Shown: in pieces, positions 32,316 through 40,273 of the stretch
Position numbering within the stretch: the stretch's first letter is position 1
Layout: each line of letters starts with the position of its first letter
NCBI RefSeq assembly: GCF_900106975.1
Contig: NZ_FNNU01000006.1
Span: forward strand, 210,871 to 274,870
Length of the DNA: 64,000 nt
Source: Pseudomonas kuykendallii
GTDB lineage: Bacteria; Pseudomonadota; Gammaproteobacteria; Pseudomonadales; Pseudomonadaceae
Reading direction: 5' to 3'
Position numbers and translations under genes: made by a program
Notes under the pieces: generated by a model
Databases searched by the model: none
The model's input: the letters and a program-made list of their open reading frames with translations, nothing else
Told to the model about the DNA's origin: nothing

Positions 32316-33779
32316 ATGAAGCGCTACTTCTATCTGTGGCACCGCTGGCTGGGTATCGGCCTGTGTCTGCTGATGGCGCTGTGGTTCGTCTCCGGCATGG
32401 TGATGCTCTACGTCGGCTACCCGAAGCTGACGCCCGCCGAACACCTGACGCACCTGCCGGAGCTGCCCGCGCGCGACTGCTGCATCGACCTGGCGCAGGT
32501 GTTCGCCGCCAGCGGCCGCGACGACGCTCCGCAAAGCCTGCGCCTGAGCAGCGCCGAGGGGCGCCCGCGCTACCTGCTCGGCTATGCCGACGGCAGCGGC
32601 GTGACGCTGGACGCCCTCGACGGCAGGCGTATCGAGGCGGTCGACGAAGCCGGCGCGCTGGCCAGCGCGCGGCAGTTCGATCCCCGCGCCACGGCGCATT
32701 ACCTCGGCCTGGTCGACGAGGACGCCTGGACCCACAGCCGCGCGCTGGACGGCGATCGTCCGCTGCACCGGGTGCAACTGGACGATGCCGAGGGTCGCCA
32801 GCTGTACATCTCCAGCCACAGCGGCGCGGTGGTGCGCGATGCCACCCGCACCGAACGCGCCTGGAACTGGATCGGTGCCTGGCTGCACTGGCTGTATCCG
32901 CTGCGCGGGCCCTGGTGGTCGAACCTGGTGATCTACTCGGCGCTCGCCGCCACCGCGATGGCGTTGCTCGGTCAGGTAGTCGGCGTGCTGCGCTGGCGTT
33001 TCTCGCGCCCTTATCGCAGCGGCTCGCGCTCGCCCTATCGCGGCGGCTTCGCGCGCTGGCACCACGTCGGCGGGTTGCTGTTCGGCGGCGTGGTGATCGC
33101 CTGGATCTTCAGCGGGCTGACGTCGATGCGCCCCTGGCACCTGCTGGATAGCCAATCCACGCTGACGGCGTCGGCCTACCAGGGCGGCGCCCTGCGTGCC
33201 GAGTCATTCCCACTGCCGGTGCGCGAGGCACTGGCGCGCTTTCGCCAGGCGGGCCTGCACCCGCGCGAACTGGAATGGCGAATGGTCGGCGGCGAAGGCG
33301 TCCTGCAGGCGCTGGAGGGCAACGGCAACAGCCGCGTGCTTGCGATGGACGACGCGAACGAGCCGCTGCGGCGCCTGCCGGAAAGCACCCTGCGCCGCGC
33401 CGTTCAGGCGATGGCGGCGGGCACGGCGTTCGAGGTCGAGGAGCTGACGGCCTACGACTTCTACTACTTCGCCCGTGCCGAGCAGAGCATGAACGGCGGC
33501 CTGCAACGACCCCTTCCAGTACTGCGCGCGCGCATCGACGATGCCGCCGGCACCTGGCTGCACATCGACCCACGCAGCGGCGCGCTGTTGGAGCAGTTGG
33601 ACGAACGCCGTCGCCTGGCGCGCTGGCTGTTCAACCTCCTGCACAGCTGGGACTGGCAGCCGCTGTTGCAGCGCCCGCTGCTGCGCGACCTGCTGATGCT
33701 CGCCTTCAGCCTCGGCGGGCTGGTGGTCAGCGTGAGCGGCGTGGTGCTCGGTTGGCGACGGTTGCGACGCGCGCGTTGA
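32316..33779 (+). CDS. PepSY-domain inner membrane protein
   Basis: A 487-residue membrane protein starting MKRYFYLWHRWLGIG, eight bases after the receptor stop and preceded by GAGG. I see about four hydrophobic segments: residues 8-35, near 190-230, near 250-268 and near 460-485. Conserved membrane histidines (HRWLG, WLHWLYPLRG, WHHVGG) are consistent with a b-type heme. Proteins of this type next to TonB receptors (FoxB, FpvG and PiuB types) help reduce or release iron from siderophores. That role is inferred from context. Confidence 0.87.
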   Translation: MKRYFYLWHRWLGIGLCLLMALWFVSGMVMLYVGYPKLTPAEHLTHLPELPARDCCIDLAQVFAASGRDDAPQSLRLSSAEGRPRYLLGYADGSGVTLDALDGRRIEAVDEAGALASARQFDPRATAHYLGLVDEDAWTHSRALDGDRPLHRVQLDDAEGRQLYISSHSGAVVRDATRTERAWNWIGAWLHWLYPLRGPWWSNLVIYSALAATAMALLGQVVGVLRWRFSRPYRSGSRSPYRGGFARWHHVGGLLFGGVVIAWIFSGLTSMRPWHLLDSQSTLTASAYQGGALRAESFPLPVREALARFRQAGLHPRELEWRMVGGEGVLQALEGNGNSRVLAMDDANEPLRRLPESTLRRAVQAMAAGTAFEVEELTAYDFYYFARAEQSMNGGLQRPLPVLRARIDDAAGTWLHIDPRSGALLEQLDERRRLARWLFNLLHSWDWQPLLQRPLLRDLLMLAFSLGGLVVSVSGVVLGWRRLRRAR

Positions 33780-33798
33780 GTGTCGGCAACGACCGCGA

Positions 33799-34542
33799 CT
33801 ACGCCTTCCTGGCGGACGGCAGCAGGTGCGAGAACACCGCCTGCAGGTCATCCGAGGGCGCGCCTTCCTCGAAGTCGAGCTTGTCGTCGACACTGTCCAT
33901 GTGCCGCATCATCAGCCCCACGGCGGTGTCGACGTCACGCGCCTCGAGGGCGTCGATCAGGCGCAGGTGCTCCTCGTCCGAGCAATGCGCCTGGTTGCGC
34001 TTTTCGTAGAGCGCGATGATCAGCGAGCTTTGCGAGATCAGGCTGCGCAGGAAGCCGATCAGCGGAACGTTGCCGGCCACTTCGGCGAGCTTGAGGTGGA
34101 ATTCGCCGGACAGGCGAATGCCGGTGCCGCGATCACCGCGGGCAAAGCAGGCATGCTCCTCGGCCACGCACTGGCGCAGCTCGGCAATCTGCGCGGCGCT
34201 AGCGCGCTCGCAGGCCAGTTCGGTGATCGCCCGTTCGATCATCCGCCGCGCATGGAAGATCTGCCGCGCCTCGTCCGCCGTCGGGCTGGCCACCACGGCG
34301 CCGCGATTAGGCCGCAACAGCACCACGCCCTCATGCCCCAGCCGCGACAGCGCACGACGGATCACCGTGCGGCTGACCCCGAAGATGGCGCCGAGTGCCT
34401 CCTCGCTCAACTTGGTCGCCGGCGCCAGGCGCTGCTCGAGGATGGCGTCGAAGATGTGCGCATAAACCCGCTCGTCCTGGGTCCCGCTGCGGCGCTTGGC
34501 GCTGCGCACTGACTTGCTCCGGGGCTGCGACTCTGGGCTCAT
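33799..34542 (-). CDS. GntR family regulator of the purine locus
   Basis: A 247-residue regulator. The N-terminal winged helix-turn-helix (about 25-90; LSEEALGAIFGVSRTVIRRALSRL) is followed by an all-helical FCD ligand-binding domain with metal-type histidines (FHLKLAEVAGN, HLRLIDAL, MMRHMD). Its place among ureide genes matches the regulator PA1520 in P. aeruginosa, as I recall. A TTGTACACAG element lies 78 bases upstream of its start and a near copy in front of puuE, so it likely regulates both. The ligand may be a ureide or urate intermediate. Confidence 0.9.
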   Translation of the reverse strand: MSPESQPRSKSVRSAKRRSGTQDERVYAHIFDAILEQRLAPATKLSEEALGAIFGVSRTVIRRALSRLGHEGVVLLRPNRGAVVASPTADEARQIFHARRMIERAITELACERASAAQIAELRQCVAEEHACFARGDRGTGIRLSGEFHLKLAEVAGNVPLIGFLRSLISQSSLIIALYEKRNQAHCSDEEHLRLIDALEARDVDTAVGLMMRHMDSVDDKLDFEEGAPSDDLQAVFSHLLPSARKA

Positions 34543-34619
34543 GCTGGTATCCGCGAACTGCCCGGCCGTGGGCCCGCGATGGCGGCCGACTCGCTCGAAG
34601 CAGGGAAAAGGGGCTCACA

Positions 34620-34629
34620 TTGTACACAG
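34620..34629. promoter_or_regulatory. Candidate GntR operator before the regulator gene
   Basis: TTGTACACAG; its complement CTGTGTACAA differs by one base from CTGTATACAA upstream of puuE. Confidence 0.5.
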
Positions 34630-34796
34630 ACGATGCGAGAAATCGTTTACGGCAACGCCTGGGCAGTGCGTCGCGAGCGTGCAGGTCACGCGGGTAATCA
34701 ACCGCGCCGCCCCGTTTCGGGTCACCAGACAAGCGACCTGCCCATCCGGCATTCATGAACGCCTGAACGCGGCTCCATCCACGGTGCATGACGACA

Positions 34797-35150
34797 CTAG
34801 CTGCCGCGGTAGGTCGAATAGCTGTAAGGCGAGATCAGCAGCGGAACGTGGTAATGCTCCTGGGCGGCATCGATGCCAAAGCGCAGCACCACCACGTCGA
34901 GGAACGCCGGTTCGGCGAGGGCGATGCCGCAGGCGCGGTAATAGTCGCCGGCGTGGAAGTGCAGCTGGTAAACGCCCGAACGGTAATCCTGGCCTTCGAG
35001 CAGCGGCGCGTCGCAGCGCCCGTCTTCATTGCTGCGCGTGCGGGCGAGCAGGCGCAACTCGGCGCCTTCAACGCGATACAGCTCGATCAGGATGTCGCGG
35101 CCCGGCCGGCCCTGCGAGGCATCCAGTACGTGGGTAGTCAGTCGTCCCAT
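34797..35150 (-). CDS. hiuH: 5-hydroxyisourate hydrolase
   Basis: A 117-residue transthyretin-like enzyme that hydrolyses 5-hydroxyisourate to OHCU, the second step of urate breakdown. The catalytic His is in the N-terminal THVLD and in HYHVPLLISPYSYSTYRGS; the latter ends in the diagnostic YRGS. I start it at 35150 (MGRLTTHVLD) to match the family length. The frame opens upstream to 35297 but that part has no family match. It is divergent from puuE. Confidence 0.95.
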   Translation of the reverse strand: MGRLTTHVLDASQGRPGRDILIELYRVEGAELRLLARTRSNEDGRCDAPLLEGQDYRSGVYQLHFHAGDYYRACGIALAEPAFLDVVVLRFGIDAAQEHYHVPLLISPYSYSTYRGS

Positions 35151-35315
35151 TGCGATCGCGGCCGCGCCGCGCCTCCTCGGATGTAAGCCCGTGATACGGG
35201 CGGATTGAACGGATTGTTGCACAGCGCCGCACGCGTCACGGACGCAAAACCCCGCTCGGACGAATCGGCCGAAAATCACGTGCGCTGCGGCCTTCATGGA
35301 AAACTCCTGACCAGG

Positions 35316-35332
35316 TAGGCAAGTTTTTTGCT
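35316..35332 (+). promoter_or_regulatory. Sigma-54-like promoter of the puuE operon
   Basis: TAGGCAAGTTTTTTGCT matches the RpoN consensus at GGCA, G and TTGCT, with GG and GC ten bases apart. Transcription would start near 35343, about 105 bases before the GTG of puuE. Confidence 0.6.
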
Positions 35333-35398
35333 ACGGTTTTCGGTCATGGACGCCGCCGGTTTCGACGCACGATAACTGTTCGCAAAGCATAATCAAAT

Positions 35399-35408
35399 CT
35401 GTATACAA
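35399..35408. promoter_or_regulatory. Candidate GntR operator before puuE
   Basis: CTGTATACAA contains the perfect palindrome TGTATACA and lies downstream of the sigma-54 site, a position suitable for repression. It is one base different from the element in front of the GntR gene. Confidence 0.55.
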
Positions 35409-35449
35409 TTTCTCCACGCATGTACCTCCAGGATCCAAGGACAGCTGCC

Positions 35450-36376
35450 GTGAGTGCCGAATACCCCCGCGACCTGATCGGTTACGCCGATCGCCCTCCT
35501 CATCCGCAGTGGCCCGGCGAGGCACGCATCGCGCTTTCCTTCGTGCTCAATTACGAGGAAGGCGGCGAACGCAACATCCTTCATGGCGACAAGGAATCCG
35601 AGGCGTTCCTCTCCGAGATGGTCGCTGCGCAGCCGCTGCAGGGCGTGCGTAACATGAGCATGGAGTCGCTCTATGAATACGGCAGCCGCGCCGGCGTCTG
35701 GCGACTGCTCAAGCTGTTCGACAAACACGCCATCCCGCTGACCATCTTCGCCGTGGCCATGGCCGCGCAGCGTCATCCGGATGTGATCCGCGCGATGGTC
35801 GCCGCCGGCCACGAAATCTGCAGCCACGGCCTGCGCTGGATCGACTACCAGTACATGGACGAAGCCCAGGAGCGCGAGCACCTGAACGAAGCCGTGCGCA
35901 TTCTCAGCGAACTCACCGGCGAGCGCCCGCTCGGCTGGTACACCGGGCGCACCGGCCCTAACACCCGGCGCCTGGTGCGCGAGGAAGGCGGCTTCCTCTA
36001 CGACTCGGACACCTACGACGACGACCTGCCCTACTGGGACCCGGAAAGCCCGGACAAGGCGCATCTGGTAATCCCCTACACCCTCGACACCAACGACATG
36101 CGCTTCACCCAGGTGCAGGGTTTCAACAAGGGCGACGACTTCTTCGAGTACCTGAAGGACGCCTTCGACGTGCTCTACGCCGAAGGCGAAGCCGGCGCCC
36201 CGAAGATGCTTTCCATCGGCATGCATTGCCGCCTGCTCGGCCGCCCGGCGCGGCTCGCGGCGCTGCAGCGATTCCTCGACTACGTGAAGGGCCACGACAA
36301 GGTCTGGTTCGCCCGCCGCGTCGACATCGCCCGCCACTGGCACGCCACCCACCCGTTCAAGGGAGGCCGTGCATGA
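35450..36376 (+). CDS. puuE: Allantoinase PuuE (polysaccharide deacetylase fold)
   Basis: A 308-residue metal-independent allantoinase, unrelated to the amidohydrolase type, that opens allantoin to allantoate. It starts at GTG 35450 ([12 protein letters not shown]), eight bases after AAGGA; the ATG at 35420 has no ribosome site. The [22 protein letters not shown] and [12 protein letters not shown] motifs are characteristic. Its stop overlaps the start of the next gene (ATGA). Confidence 0.95.
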   Translation: MSAEYPRDLIGYADRPPHPQWPGEARIALSFVLNYEEGGERNILHGDKESEAFLSEMVAAQPLQGVRNMSMESLYEYGSRAGVWRLLKLFDKHAIPLTIFAVAMAAQRHPDVIRAMVAAGHEICSHGLRWIDYQYMDEAQEREHLNEAVRILSELTGERPLGWYTGRTGPNTRRLVREEGGFLYDSDTYDDDLPYWDPESPDKAHLVIPYTLDTNDMRFTQVQGFNKGDDFFEYLKDAFDVLYAEGEAGAPKMLSIGMHCRLLGRPARLAALQRFLDYVKGHDKVWFARRVDIARHWHATHPFKGGRA

Positions 36377-36888
36377 GCCGTTTCCGCACCCTGACGCCGT
36401 CGACGCTGGATCGCGCAGCCTTCGTCGAGGCCTTCGCCGACATCTACGAGCACTCGCCCTGGGTCGCCGAACGCACCTTCGACCAGGGCGTCGAAGCCGG
36501 CTTCGACGAGGTCGAGGTGCTCCAGGCGCGGATGGCCGAGGTGCTGCTCGCGGCCAGTCATGCCGAACAGCTGGCCCTGATCAACGCCCACCCGGACCTG
36601 GCCGGCAAGGCCGCCGTGCGCGGCGAACTGACCGCCGCCTCCACCTCGGAACAGTCCGGCGCCGGCATCCACGAATGCACCGCCGAGGAGTTCGCCCGCT
36701 TCACCGAACTCAACGCCGCCTACAAGGCGCGCTTCGGCTTCCCCTTCATCATGGCGGTGAAAGGCAGCAACCGGCACCAGATCCTCGCCGCCTTCGAGGA
36801 ACGCATCCACCACTCGCCAGAGCAGGAATTCGCCCGCGCCCTGGCCGAAATAAACAAGATCGCGCTGTTCCGCCTGCAAGCGCTGTAA
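36373..36888 (+). CDS. uraD: OHCU decarboxylase
   Basis: A 171-residue enzyme that decarboxylates 2-oxo-4-hydroxy-4-carboxy-5-ureidoimidazoline to S-allantoin. The [12 protein letters not shown] motif contains the catalytic histidine, and the [11 protein letters not shown] segment is conserved. It shares four bases with puuE and should be translationally coupled. With PuuD and HiuH it completes the urate-to-allantoin branch. Confidence 0.95.
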   Translation: MSRFRTLTPSTLDRAAFVEAFADIYEHSPWVAERTFDQGVEAGFDEVEVLQARMAEVLLAASHAEQLALINAHPDLAGKAAVRGELTAASTSEQSGAGIHECTAEEFARFTELNAAYKARFGFPFIMAVKGSNRHQILAAFEERIHHSPEQEFARALAEINKIALFRLQAL

Positions 36889-36902
36889 CCGACGAGAAGA
36901 CC

Positions 36903-37898
36903 ATGAAGACCTACGCCGCACCCTTCGAAAAATACCTCAACCTCGCCGACGCCCGCCTCGGCACCAAGGCGCTGTCGGTCACCGACGACTGGTTCGCCGA
37001 CGTCAACCGCCTGTTCCAGCCGACGCCGGCGGTGTGGAAGGAAGGCGTGTTCGACGACAACGGCAAGTGGATGGACGGCTGGGAGTCGCGCCGCAAGCGC
37101 TTCGAGGGGTACGACAGCGCGGTGATCCGCCTGGGCATCGCCGGCTCGATCAAGGGCGTCGACATCGACACCAGCCACTTCACCGGCAACTACCCGCCGT
37201 CCGCCTCGCTGGAGGCCTGTTTCATCGCCGAAGGCGATCCGGACGACGCCACCGAGTGGACCGAGGTGCTCCCCGCCGTCGAACTGCAGGGCAACAGCCA
37301 CCACTACCACGCCGTCGCCGACGACCGCCCCTGGACTCATCTGCGCTTCAACATCTACCCGGATGGCGGCGTGGCGCGCCTGCGCGTCTATGGCATCCCG
37401 CATCGCGACTGGTCCGCGCAGAGCGCCGACGAACAGATCGACCTCGCCTCGGCGCTCAACGGCGGCCGCGCGCTGGCCTGTTCCGACGAGCACTACGGCA
37501 GCATGGGCAACCTGCTCAACCCCGGCCGCGGGGTGAACATGGGCGACGGCTGGGAGACCGCCCGCCGCCGCACGCCGGGCAACGACTGGGTGATCATCGC
37601 CCTCGGTCATCCTGGCGAGATCGAGCGGATCGTCGTCGACACCCTGCACTTCAAGGGCAACTACCCGGACAGCTGCTCGATCCAGGCGGCGTTCGTCAAA
37701 GGCGGCACCGACAGCCAGATCGAGACCCAAAGCCTGTTCTGGCGCGAACTGCTGCCCAGCCAGAAGCTGCAGATGCACCAGGAACACGAGTTCGCCGAGC
37801 AGATCGTCAAACTCGGCCCGATCACTCACGTGCGCCTGAACGTGTTCCCGGACGGTGGCGTCAGCCGCCTGCGCCTGTTCGGCAAACTGGCTAAGTAA
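36903..37898 (+). CDS. alc: Allantoicase
   Basis: A 331-residue enzyme of two repeated jelly-roll domains that splits allantoate into urea and ureidoglycolate. Each half has a [25 protein letters not shown] and [21 protein letters not shown] motif and RxNxxPDGGVxRLRxxG ending. The ATG at 36903 follows GACGAGAAGACC, 14 bases after uraD. Urea produced needs a urease encoded elsewhere. Confidence 0.95.
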   Translation: MKTYAAPFEKYLNLADARLGTKALSVTDDWFADVNRLFQPTPAVWKEGVFDDNGKWMDGWESRRKRFEGYDSAVIRLGIAGSIKGVDIDTSHFTGNYPPSASLEACFIAEGDPDDATEWTEVLPAVELQGNSHHYHAVADDRPWTHLRFNIYPDGGVARLRVYGIPHRDWSAQSADEQIDLASALNGGRALACSDEHYGSMGNLLNPGRGVNMGDGWETARRRTPGNDWVIIALGHPGEIERIVVDTLHFKGNYPDSCSIQAAFVKGGTDSQIETQSLFWRELLPSQKLQMHQEHEFAEQIVKLGPITHVRLNVFPDGGVSRLRLFGKLAK

Positions 37899-37955
37899 GT
37901 ACCGAAGCCTTCCTTCCAGCGAAGGGAGGACGTTCACTCAGGAAAGCGGACTGCC

Positions 37956-38459
37956 ATGCGCACACTGATCATCGAGCCCCTGACCAAGGAAGCCTTCGCC
38001 CCCTTCGGCGACGTCATCGAAACCGAAGGCAGCGACTTCTTCATGATCAACAACGGCTCCACCCGCCGCTATCACAAGCTGGCCACGGTGGAGACCCACC
38101 TGCCCGACGACCAGGCGATCATCAGCATCTTCCGCGCCGAGGCGCTGAAGATGCCGCTGACCATCCGCATGCTCGAACGCCACCCGCAGGGCAGCCAGGC
38201 CTTCGTGCCGCTGCTCGGCAAGCCGTTCCTGGTGGTGGTCGCCCCGCCCGGCGACAGCCCCGATCCGGCGCAGGTGCGGGCCTTCATCAGCGACGGCCGA
38301 CAGGGCGTGAACTATCGCCGCGGCGTCTGGCATCACCCGGTACTGGCGATCGCCGCGCAGGACGACTTCCTGGTGGTCGACCGCAGCGGCGCCGGCAACA
38401 ACTGCGACGAACATTTTTTCGACGAGAGCGAGCAGTTGCTCCTCGACCCCGAGCTTTGA
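37956..38459 (+). CDS. allA: Ureidoglycolate lyase
   Basis: A 167-residue cupin-fold enzyme that cleaves ureidoglycolate to glyoxylate and urea, the last ureide step. The start RTLIIEPLTKEAFAPFGDVIE, the central LERHPQGSQAF and WHHPVLAI motifs fit AllA. It follows alc after 57 bases, with AGGAA before the ATG. Confidence 0.95.
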   Translation: MRTLIIEPLTKEAFAPFGDVIETEGSDFFMINNGSTRRYHKLATVETHLPDDQAIISIFRAEALKMPLTIRMLERHPQGSQAFVPLLGKPFLVVVAPPGDSPDPAQVRAFISDGRQGVNYRRGVWHHPVLAIAAQDDFLVVDRSGAGNNCDEHFFDESEQLLLDPEL

Positions 38460-38498
38460 AGGACTGGTAGCCGCCGCTGCAGGCATGAGGTAGAAATC

Positions 38499-39716
38499 TT
38501 GGAAGCACACTTGACCGAATGGCTGAACCTGACCATTCGCTGGATACACATGATCGTCGGGGTCGCCTGGATCGGCGCTTCCTTCTATTTCGTCTGGCTG
38601 GAGAACAACCTGGACCGGCGCAATCCGCGCGAAGGGTTGTCCGGCGACCTCTGGGCGATCCACGGCGGCGGCATCTACCACCTGGAAAAGTACAAGCTCG
38701 CGCCGCCGCAGATGCCGGAGAACCTGCACTGGTTCAAGTGGGAGGCCTACAGCACCTGGCTTTCCGGCTTCGCCCTGCTGATGGTGGTCTATTACCTGAA
38801 CCCCGGCGTCTACCTGCTCGCGCCGGGCAGCTCGCTGAGCCCGGCACAGGCGGTGCTGGTGGGCCTGGGCGCGCTGATCGCCGGCTGGTTCATCTATGAC
38901 CTGCTCTGCGAATCCGCCCTCGGCAAGCACCCGGCGCTGCTTGGCCTGACCCTCTTCGTGCTGATCGTGTTCGCCGCCTGGGGCTTCTCCCAGGTGTTCA
39001 GCGGCCGTGCCGCCTACATCCATACCGGCGCGCTGATCGGCACCATCATGGTCGGCAATGTGTTCCGCACCATCATGCCGGCGCAACGCGCGCTGGTGGC
39101 GGCCATCGAACAGAACCGCGAACCCGATCCGGCGCTGCCGGCCAAGGGCCTGCTGCGCTCGCGGCACAACAACTACTTCACCCTGCCCGTGCTGTTCATC
39201 ATGATCAGCAACCACTTCCCGAGCACCTACGGCAGCCACTACAACTGGCTGATCCTCGCCGCCATCTCCGTGCTCGCCGTGCTGGTCCGCCACTACTTCA
39301 ACACCCGCCACGCCACCGGCAAGTTCGCCTGGGCGCTGCCGCTGGCGGCGCTGGGGATGATCAGCCTGGCGTTCGTCACCTCGGGAAGACTCGGCACGCC
39401 CGCCACCCCCGCGCCGAACGCGCAGCCGGCTGCCCAGCAGGCACCGGCAGCCCGCGAGTTCGACAAGGTCAGTGCGGTGATTCATGAACGCTGCACGGTC
39501 TGCCATTCGGCGCAGCCAACCAGCCCGTTGTTCAGCGCAGCGCCGGCGGGTGTAATGTTCGACACGCCGCAGCAAATCCAGCAGATGGCACCGCGCATCC
39601 AGGCACAAGCGGTGACCAACCAGATCATGCCGCTGGGCAACATCACCCAGATGACCCAGCAGGAACGCGACCTGATCGGCGCCTGGATCGCCAACGGCGC
39701 CGCACTGGACAAATGA
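38499..39716 (+). CDS. puuD: Membrane-bound cytochrome c urate oxidase PuuD
   Basis: A 405-residue integral membrane enzyme. The N-terminal part has about eight hydrophobic segments, with WIHMIVGVAWIGASFYF near the start. After an Ala/Pro-rich linker (about 305-322) the C-terminus is a cytochrome c domain with heme motif C332-T-V-C335-H336 and a distal Met candidate in NQIMPLGN. PuuD oxidises urate to 5-hydroxyisourate and passes electrons to its heme and the respiratory chain. This replaces the soluble uricase. It has a TTG start with GAGG upstream. It follows allA closely and closes the operon. Confidence 0.93.
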   Translation: MEAHLTEWLNLTIRWIHMIVGVAWIGASFYFVWLENNLDRRNPREGLSGDLWAIHGGGIYHLEKYKLAPPQMPENLHWFKWEAYSTWLSGFALLMVVYYLNPGVYLLAPGSSLSPAQAVLVGLGALIAGWFIYDLLCESALGKHPALLGLTLFVLIVFAAWGFSQVFSGRAAYIHTGALIGTIMVGNVFRTIMPAQRALVAAIEQNREPDPALPAKGLLRSRHNNYFTLPVLFIMISNHFPSTYGSHYNWLILAAISVLAVLVRHYFNTRHATGKFAWALPLAALGMISLAFVTSGRLGTPATPAPNAQPAAQQAPAAREFDKVSAVIHERCTVCHSAQPTSPLFSAAPAGVMFDTPQQIQQMAPRIQAQAVTNQIMPLGNITQMTQQERDLIGAWIANGAALDK

Positions 39717-39723
39717 GGGGAGC

Positions 39724-39749
39724 CTCCGCCGCCTCAGGGTGCGGCGGAG
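39724..39749. terminator. Stem-loop between convergent puuD and glutaredoxin gene
   Basis: CTCCGCCGC and GCGGCGGAG form a perfect nine-base stem with an eight-base loop. No clear T run on either strand. Confidence 0.4.
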
Positions 39750-39752
39750 CGC

Positions 39753-39989
39753 TCAGCGAAGAAAAGCGACTATCTGGTCAGAATCGAACGGCCAGACCAG
39801 TTCGGCCCACGAATCGCAGCGGCGCAGTACCGGAATCGACAGCCCGTACTGCTCCACCCACTCCTCCCGCTCGGCGATGTCCACCAGCTCGACCAGCAGG
39901 CCGTTCTCGACGAACGGCATGAGCATGGCCTCCGCCAACTCGCACAAATGGCAGCCCGAAGTCCCCAACAGCTGGCATTCCGGAAGCAT
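39753..39989 (-). CDS. Glutaredoxin-like protein (DUF836)
   Basis: A 78-residue thioredoxin-fold protein with one CxxC active site (GCHLCELAEA) near the N-terminus and a cis-proline region (LSIPVLRR). It should be a small dithiol redox protein. AGGAG precedes the ATG. It lies convergent with puuD. Confidence 0.87.
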   Translation of the reverse strand: MLPECQLLGTSGCHLCELAEAMLMPFVENGLLVELVDIAEREEWVEQYGLSIPVLRRCDSWAELVWPFDSDQIVAFLR

Positions 39990-40132
39990 CTCGACGCTCC
40001 TGTAAAAACATCTCGCCGCAGTCTACCACCGGCTGTCCAAGCGCAACGCCAGGCTGTAGGATCAACCCGCCCAAGGAAGGGGATGCGCTTGGAAGGGAGT
40101 TAATAAAGCCGGCCCCCTGAATTTCGTCTTTT

Positions 40133-40146
40133 CCAGAGCGCTCTGG
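40133..40146. promoter_or_regulatory. 14-base perfect palindrome upstream of the OprD-family porin
   Basis: CCAGAGCGCTCTGG reads the same on both strands and sits 127 bases before the porin ATG. It looks like an operator; no known regulator consensus is claimed. Confidence 0.4.
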
Positions 40147-40265
40147 CTCTTTGGTAGGACCAGGCAAGCCGACTAAAGTCTAAGCGCCTAGATAGTTACT
40201 ACATGTTTTATTCATCGCGCCGTAACCGGTCGGTCAGGAATCGACCAGCATCCATTCGAGGAGAC

Positions 40266-40273
40266 AACAATAA
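40266..40273 (+). promoter_or_regulatory. Hfq/Crc CA motif at the porin start
   Basis: AACAATAA fits AAnAAnAA exactly and directly abuts the ATG, between the GAGGAG ribosome site and the start codon. In Pseudomonas such motifs let Hfq-Crc block translation during catabolite repression. Confidence 0.6.

Noticed and set aside
35151..35297. 49-residue N-terminal extension of HiuH
   Set aside because: Family proteins start at MGRLTTHVLD; the extension is Arg-rich intergenic sequence and no signal peptide.
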